Shown here: positions 5,802-9,411 of the stretch, piece after piece
Layout of the letters: every line of letters starts with the position of its first letter
Numbering within the stretch: position 1 is the stretch's first letter
Assembly: GCA_013203365.1 (NCBI GenBank)
Contig: JABMQG010000005.1
Coordinates: forward strand, 1-9,411
From: Planctomycetota bacterium
GTDB lineage: Bacteria > Planctomycetota > Phycisphaerae > SM23-33 > FEN-1343
Length of the DNA stretch: 9,411 nt
Reading direction: 5' to 3'
Position numbers and translations under genes: made by a program
Notes under the pieces: model-generated
The model's input: only the letters and a program-made list of their open reading frames with translations
Databases searched by the model: none
Told to the model about the DNA's origin: nothing

Positions 5802-8231
5802 ATGGCCAAGAAGAAGACAACACCCAAACCCTACGCCAAGCCGGACAATGTCCAGTACCGGGGTAATGAGGTCTTCTGCCCGCTTCGCGGTAAATGGCTG
5901 AAGGCCAACCCCGAAGAGCGTGTGCGGCAGGAGTTCATCAAGCATTTGCGGGATCACTACGGCTACACGTTCGAGCAGATGGCGCAGGAACAGAAGACAC
6001 AGCACGGGCGGCGAAGCCCTAAAGCGGACATTGTCATCTATCCCTCGCCCGAGGCAAAGGCTGCAGGCAAGTCGCCGCTTCTCGTCGTTGAATGCAAAGC
6101 CGAGACGGTGGACATTCACCCGCGCGACTACTACCAGGGGGAGAGCTATGCCCGTGCCGTCGCATGCGAGATCTTCGTCATGCACAACGCCCGACAGACG
6201 GCCGTGTTCAAGCTCGTGCCCGGGACGCCTGGCGAGTCGATCCAGATCAACGAACTCCCCGCCGCTGCTGACTGGACCGATGCGAAACGCATCGAAGCCA
6301 TCAAGAACAGCACCCGCGCATTCAGCCGCAAGGAATTCCAGGATCTGCTGTTCAAGTGCCACAGCATCCTGCGCGATGTACATAAGATGGAGCCAGGGCG
6401 GGCATTCGACGCGATATCCAAAGTCCTGTTCATCAAGATGTACATCGAGCGCACGGGCAAATGGGGCACATTCACGACCGAATTTCTGGATCAACGCCGA
6501 GCGGTGCGTCTGCCATCGGACCCACTTGTTCACGACCAACTCTTCGACCAGACGCGCAAGCACTACGAAACCGATGAGATCTTCGCGGCCGCCGATACGC
6601 TGGAGATCTCCGGGGAGACGTTTGACCGCTTGGTCAAGGAGTTGGCGCGTTTCAACCTGTCCGCCACCAGCGACGATGTCAAGGGTCTCGCTTTCGAACG
6701 CTTCCTCGGCGCCACATTCCGCGGCGAGCTCGGCCAGTTCTTCACGCCGCGCCCCATCGTCGACTTCATGGTCGACCTGCTCGACCCACAGGAAAAGGAA
6801 CTCATCTGCGATCCCGCCGCCGGATCAGGCGGATTCCTGATCAAGGCCTTCGAGCACGTGCGCCGCCGGATCACGGACGACGTACAAGCGCAGAAGGATG
6901 GGGCCCGGGCCAAGATTGAGGCCAAGAAGCTGAAGGAGGACGATGAAACGAAGCGCATCGAGGATGCCTTCGCCAAGTTCAACACAGAGCTCGATCCCGA
7001 TCAGGACGATCCGCCTTCGCGCGTCCGTGTTCTGGCGCGCTCCTGCATTTTCGGAACGGATGCGGAGCCACGCGCCGCGCGCACGGCCAAGATGAACATG
7101 ATCATGCACGGCGACGGCCACGGCGGGATTCACTATCACGACGGCCTGGTGGACATAAACGGGGTCTTCCCCGGCCGCTTCGACATTGTTCTGACCAATC
7201 CCCCGTTCGGTCAGAACGTCGGCGAAGATCAGAAGTTCGGGAGCAGCGAGCAGACGCGCGTGGCCAAGGATGCCGCCTATGTCCGTCGCTGCCGTGACCG
7301 CTACGGCGACGCGTGGGAAGACAGCCACGGACAGATTGTCAAACTGGCAGAGGAGAATGCGAAGATTCTCGACAGCTTCGAGATCGGAAAGGACAAGCCC
7401 AACCGCCCGACCGAACTGCTGTTCCTCGAACGTTGCCTTCAACTCATTCATCCCGGCGGACGTATGGGAATCGTGCTTCCCGACGGCAACCTGAACAACC
7501 CTTCGCTGGCCTGGTTGCGTCGATGGGCCGAAGGCAAGGCCCGGCTCCTGGCCGTGGTCAGTCTGCCCCAGGAAACATTCGTCTCATCCAACGCAACCGT
7601 CAAAGCGTCCCTGGTCTTCCTTCGTAAGTTCACAACGGAGGACAGCGAGCCATGGGACAATGTATGGGCGCAGGCCCACGCCAAGCACGATGCGGAGTTC
7701 GACCAGCAGCGTTCAGCGCTCCGGACCGAATATGGCCCGCGTATCGCGTCCGCGGATACCGTCGCTATCGCGGCGATCCTCAAGAAGCTGGAGGCATGCG
7801 GCGTAGTGCGCGCATTGCCGGACTGGCAACGGGCCGCACCACCGCCTTACCCTCGCGGCATCGGCCAGACCACCATCGGCAAACCCCGCTGGAACGGAAA
7901 GGCAAAGGATGCAAAGCAGGGGCGCGCGTTGCGGAAGCAGTTCGACGCCGCATGGGATGAGGCCGCGACCGCCAAGGCAGATGGACTCCACAAAGAAATG
8001 CGCGCCAAACTCCGCAAGCTCGATATTGCCCACAGCGTCGCCCTGTGGCAGACGGTCCGCGAGCTGTTCGACTATCCGGTCTTTACGGCTGCGCCCGAGA
8101 CCGTCGGCATCACATCCACCGGGGCCGATGGCCCCAGTCAGCTCCCCGAAGTGCTCGACGCGTACCACAAATATCAGGCGTGGGTCGATGCGGGCGCCGA
8201 CACGAACAATATACCGAGTTTGACTACATGA
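5802..8231 (+). CDS. Restriction-modification fusion: HsdR-type N-terminal nuclease domain plus N6-adenine DNA methyltransferase
   Basis: The 809-residue protein joins two activities. Residues about 37-150 resemble the HsdR N-terminal (PD-(D/E)xK) nuclease: Glu44, Asp76 in KADIVIY, and Glu97-Cys98-Lys99 in VVECKAE form a complete active site. Residues about 200-300 look like the HsdM N-terminal helical domain. The catalytic domain follows, with SAM motif I DPAAGSGGF (337-345) and motif IV NPPFG (466-470), as in gamma-class N6-adenine methylases. A strongly charged lysine- and glutamate-rich insert lies at about 353-402 between them. The start ATG at 5802 has GAGGAGG (5789-5795) 6 bases upstream, the best ribosome site in the window; the frame extends further upstream only as a shadow of radC. 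It overlaps hsdS by ATGA. With no helicase region it resembles type IIB/BcgI-like or type IIG-like enzymes more than classical type I. A downstream hsdR outside the window is possible. Confidence 0.87.
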   Translation: MAKKKTTPKPYAKPDNVQYRGNEVFCPLRGKWLKANPEERVRQEFIKHLRDHYGYTFEQMAQEQKTQHGRRSPKADIVIYPSPEAKAAGKSPLLVVECKAETVDIHPRDYYQGESYARAVACEIFVMHNARQTAVFKLVPGTPGESIQINELPAAADWTDAKRIEAIKNSTRAFSRKEFQDLLFKCHSILRDVHKMEPGRAFDAISKVLFIKMYIERTGKWGTFTTEFLDQRRAVRLPSDPLVHDQLFDQTRKHYETDEIFAAADTLEISGETFDRLVKELARFNLSATSDDVKGLAFERFLGATFRGELGQFFTPRPIVDFMVDLLDPQEKELICDPAAGSGGFLIKAFEHVRRRITDDVQAQKDGARAKIEAKKLKEDDETKRIEDAFAKFNTELDPDQDDPPSRVRVLARSCIFGTDAEPRAARTAKMNMIMHGDGHGGIHYHDGLVDINGVFPGRFDIVLTNPPFGQNVGEDQKFGSSEQTRVAKDAAYVRRCRDRYGDAWEDSHGQIVKLAEENAKILDSFEIGKDKPNRPTELLFLERCLQLIHPGGRMGIVLPDGNLNNPSLAWLRRWAEGKARLLAVVSLPQETFVSSNATVKASLVFLRKFTTEDSEPWDNVWAQAHAKHDAEFDQQRSALRTEYGPRIASADTVAIAAILKKLEACGVVRALPDWQRAAPPPYPRGIGQTTIGKPRWNGKAKDAKQGRALRKQFDAAWDEAATAKADGLHKEMRAKLRKLDIAHSVALWQTVRELFDYPVFTAAPETVGITSTGADGPSQLPEVLDAYHKYQAWVDAGADTNNIPSLTT

Positions 8232-9411
8232 TCGCAAACATTGCCAGATTCCAAGACCTCGATCGCTGGATTCCCGGCAGTTCTGACACATGGGAGGCCA
8301 TACACCCGCTTGCGCCGCTTGAAGACATGTTGACGCCTCGTACCGAGCGTGTCCTCGTCGAGAAAGATCTTGGCGACTGGCAGGCTATCACGATCCATTT
8401 TGACGGCAGTGTTGTGCACCGGGATCGTACGGCGCCTTTCAAAGGCGCCATGTTTGCCGCATGCCCTGGCGACCTGATCTTCTCCAAGATCGATGCTCGG
8501 AACGGTGCGATCGGTCTGGTGCCGGACTCCATGCCACAGGTTGTAGTCACAAGCGAATACCCCATCCATCGACCCGACCCGAACCAAGTGGACTCCCGGT
8601 ACCTGGCGTTGCTGTTGCGAACACCAAACTTCCTGTCGCTCATCCGACGCTCCACCAGCGGCACGAGCGGGCGCAAACGCATTACCCCGGCGCGCTTCCG
8701 CGAGATCGAAGTTCCACTCCCCGAGCCCGACGAACAGCGACGCATGGTGGCGGCGTACGACAAGGCGCTCAAGATGGCCGCGAAGCTGGAAGCCCAGGCG
8801 GACGCCATCGAGCACGAGGCCCAGCAGGAATTCGAGGCGGCCCTTGGCCTTACCCCGCCGCCCGACCTGCCCAAACGCCCCTTCCAGATCGCCCGCTTCC
8901 GCGATATCGAACGCTGGAGCCATGAGGGGATTCTGCAGACCGCCATTCTTGGCGGTACGCCGCCGGAATCGAGATACGACATCGTCGAACTCGGCGATAT
9001 CGCAAGCGTCTCGTACGGCCTGCAGAAGTGTCCCGCCAACCGCCCGGCCAAACATGCACGACCCTATCTCCGGGTGGCCAACGTGCAGCGTGGCTACCTT
9101 GACTTGCGGGAGATCAAGACCATCAACGTGCCCGATGAATTGATGCCCGCCTTTCGGCTCGAGGCCGGCGACGTGCTCTTCGTGGAAGGTAACGGTAGCA
9201 GGAAGGAACTCGGGCGGGTAGCCATCTGGCAGTCTGAAATACCGGACTGCGTGCACCAGAACCACATTATCAAGGCTCGTCTTGATCCTTCGATGGCGCT
9301 TTCCGAATTCATCATGGAGTGGTTCAATACGGAGACAGGGAGAATGCATTTCTTCCGGAATGCAAAAACCACCTCTGGTCTTGGAACCATCAACTCGACG
9401 GAGGTCAGAAC
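8228..9411 (+). CDS. hsdS: Type I-like DNA specificity subunit HsdS, C-terminus cut by window edge
   Basis: This subunit would set the DNA target of the nuclease-methylase encoded just upstream. The frame is open from the ATG at 8228 to the edge, 394 codons. It begins with IARFQDLDRW (5-14) and repeats this as IARFRDIERW at 221-230, the pseudo-symmetric layout of HsdS. Target-recognition domain 1 spans about 24-165, ending in SGRKRITPARFREIEVPLP. A helical spacer rich in Glu, Ala, Lys and Gln follows at about 168-208. Domain 2 starts near 246 (IVELGDIASVSYG) and contains RPYLRVANVQRGYLDL, a very typical S-subunit segment, and is still open at the edge. The two domains differ clearly in sequence, suggesting a bipartite asymmetric site. 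The start overlaps the methylase stop (ATGA), so the two are coupled. The ending is not visible. Confidence 0.92.
   Translation, partial: MIANIARFQDLDRWIPGSSDTWEAIHPLAPLEDMLTPRTERVLVEKDLGDWQAITIHFDGSVVHRDRTAPFKGAMFAACPGDLIFSKIDARNGAIGLVPDSMPQVVVTSEYPIHRPDPNQVDSRYLALLLRTPNFLSLIRRSTSGTSGRKRITPARFREIEVPLPEPDEQRRMVAAYDKALKMAAKLEAQADAIEHEAQQEFEAALGLTPPPDLPKRPFQIARFRDIERWSHEGILQTAILGGTPPESRYDIVELGDIASVSYGLQKCPANRPAKHARPYLRVANVQRGYLDLREIKTINVPDELMPAFRLEAGDVLFVEGNGSRKELGRVAIWQSEIPDCVHQNHIIKARLDPSMALSEFIMEWFNTETGRMHFFRNAKTTSGLGTINSTEVR

Noticed and set aside
5920..6840. Plus-strand open frame inside the nuclease-methylase gene
   Set aside because: It is Ser/Arg-rich out-of-frame translation and ends within the methylase domain.
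8174..9349. Long minus-strand open frame opposite hsdS
   Set aside because: It is antisense to the S-subunit frame, which carries clear family sequence; the long open frame reflects GC-rich codon bias.
1..9411. CRISPR arrays, tRNA or rRNA genes, insertion sequences
   Set aside because: I saw no regularly spaced repeats, no tRNA-like T-loop context and no transposase-like protein on either strand.

Overview
The window is GC-rich bacterial DNA made of two unrelated blocks. No rRNA, tRNA or other taxonomic marker is present. A cysteine-type sulfatase next to threonine-degradation genes in GC-rich DNA would fit a PVC-group or Hydrogenedentes-like bacterium, but that placement is a weak inference.

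Left block (about 1-2980) is metabolic. On the minus strand lies a threonine-to-glycine operon: L-threonine 3-dehydrogenase (tdh), translationally coupled through an ATGA overlap to 2-amino-3-ketobutyrate CoA ligase (kbl), which runs off the left edge. Divergently, on the plus strand, is a cytoplasmic-looking sulfatase with a CAPSR formylglycine motif.

Centre (2981-3437) is a non-coding stretch of about 450 bases that is unusually rich in inverted repeats. It holds a 9-bp dyad just after the sulfatase, a nested element at 3186-3256 able to fold as a three-way junction, and two matching 30-base dyad units at 3312-3341 and 3391-3420. The second unit covers the spacer and -10 of a plausible sigma-70-type promoter just before the first gene of the right block.

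Right block (3438 to the end) is a compact defence operon, all on the plus strand, in which every gene overlaps or nearly touches the next: a DUF6088/AbiEi-type winged-helix antitoxin, an AbiEii-type nucleotidyltransferase toxin (8-base overlap), a RadC/JAMM protein (50-base overlap), an 809-residue protein carrying an HsdR-type PD-(D/E)xK nuclease domain ahead of an N6-adenine methyltransferase (13-base gap, strong Shine-Dalgarno), and a two-domain HsdS specificity subunit (ATGA overlap) cut by the right edge.

The interpretation offered is that a type IV toxin-antitoxin pair sits at the head of a restriction-modification operon, and its antitoxin, acting as repressor on the two 30-base operators, probably sets expression of the whole unit. 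The restriction-modification part looks like a nuclease-methylase fusion plus a separate S subunit with no translocase visible inside the window. A separate hsdR could still lie beyond the right edge.
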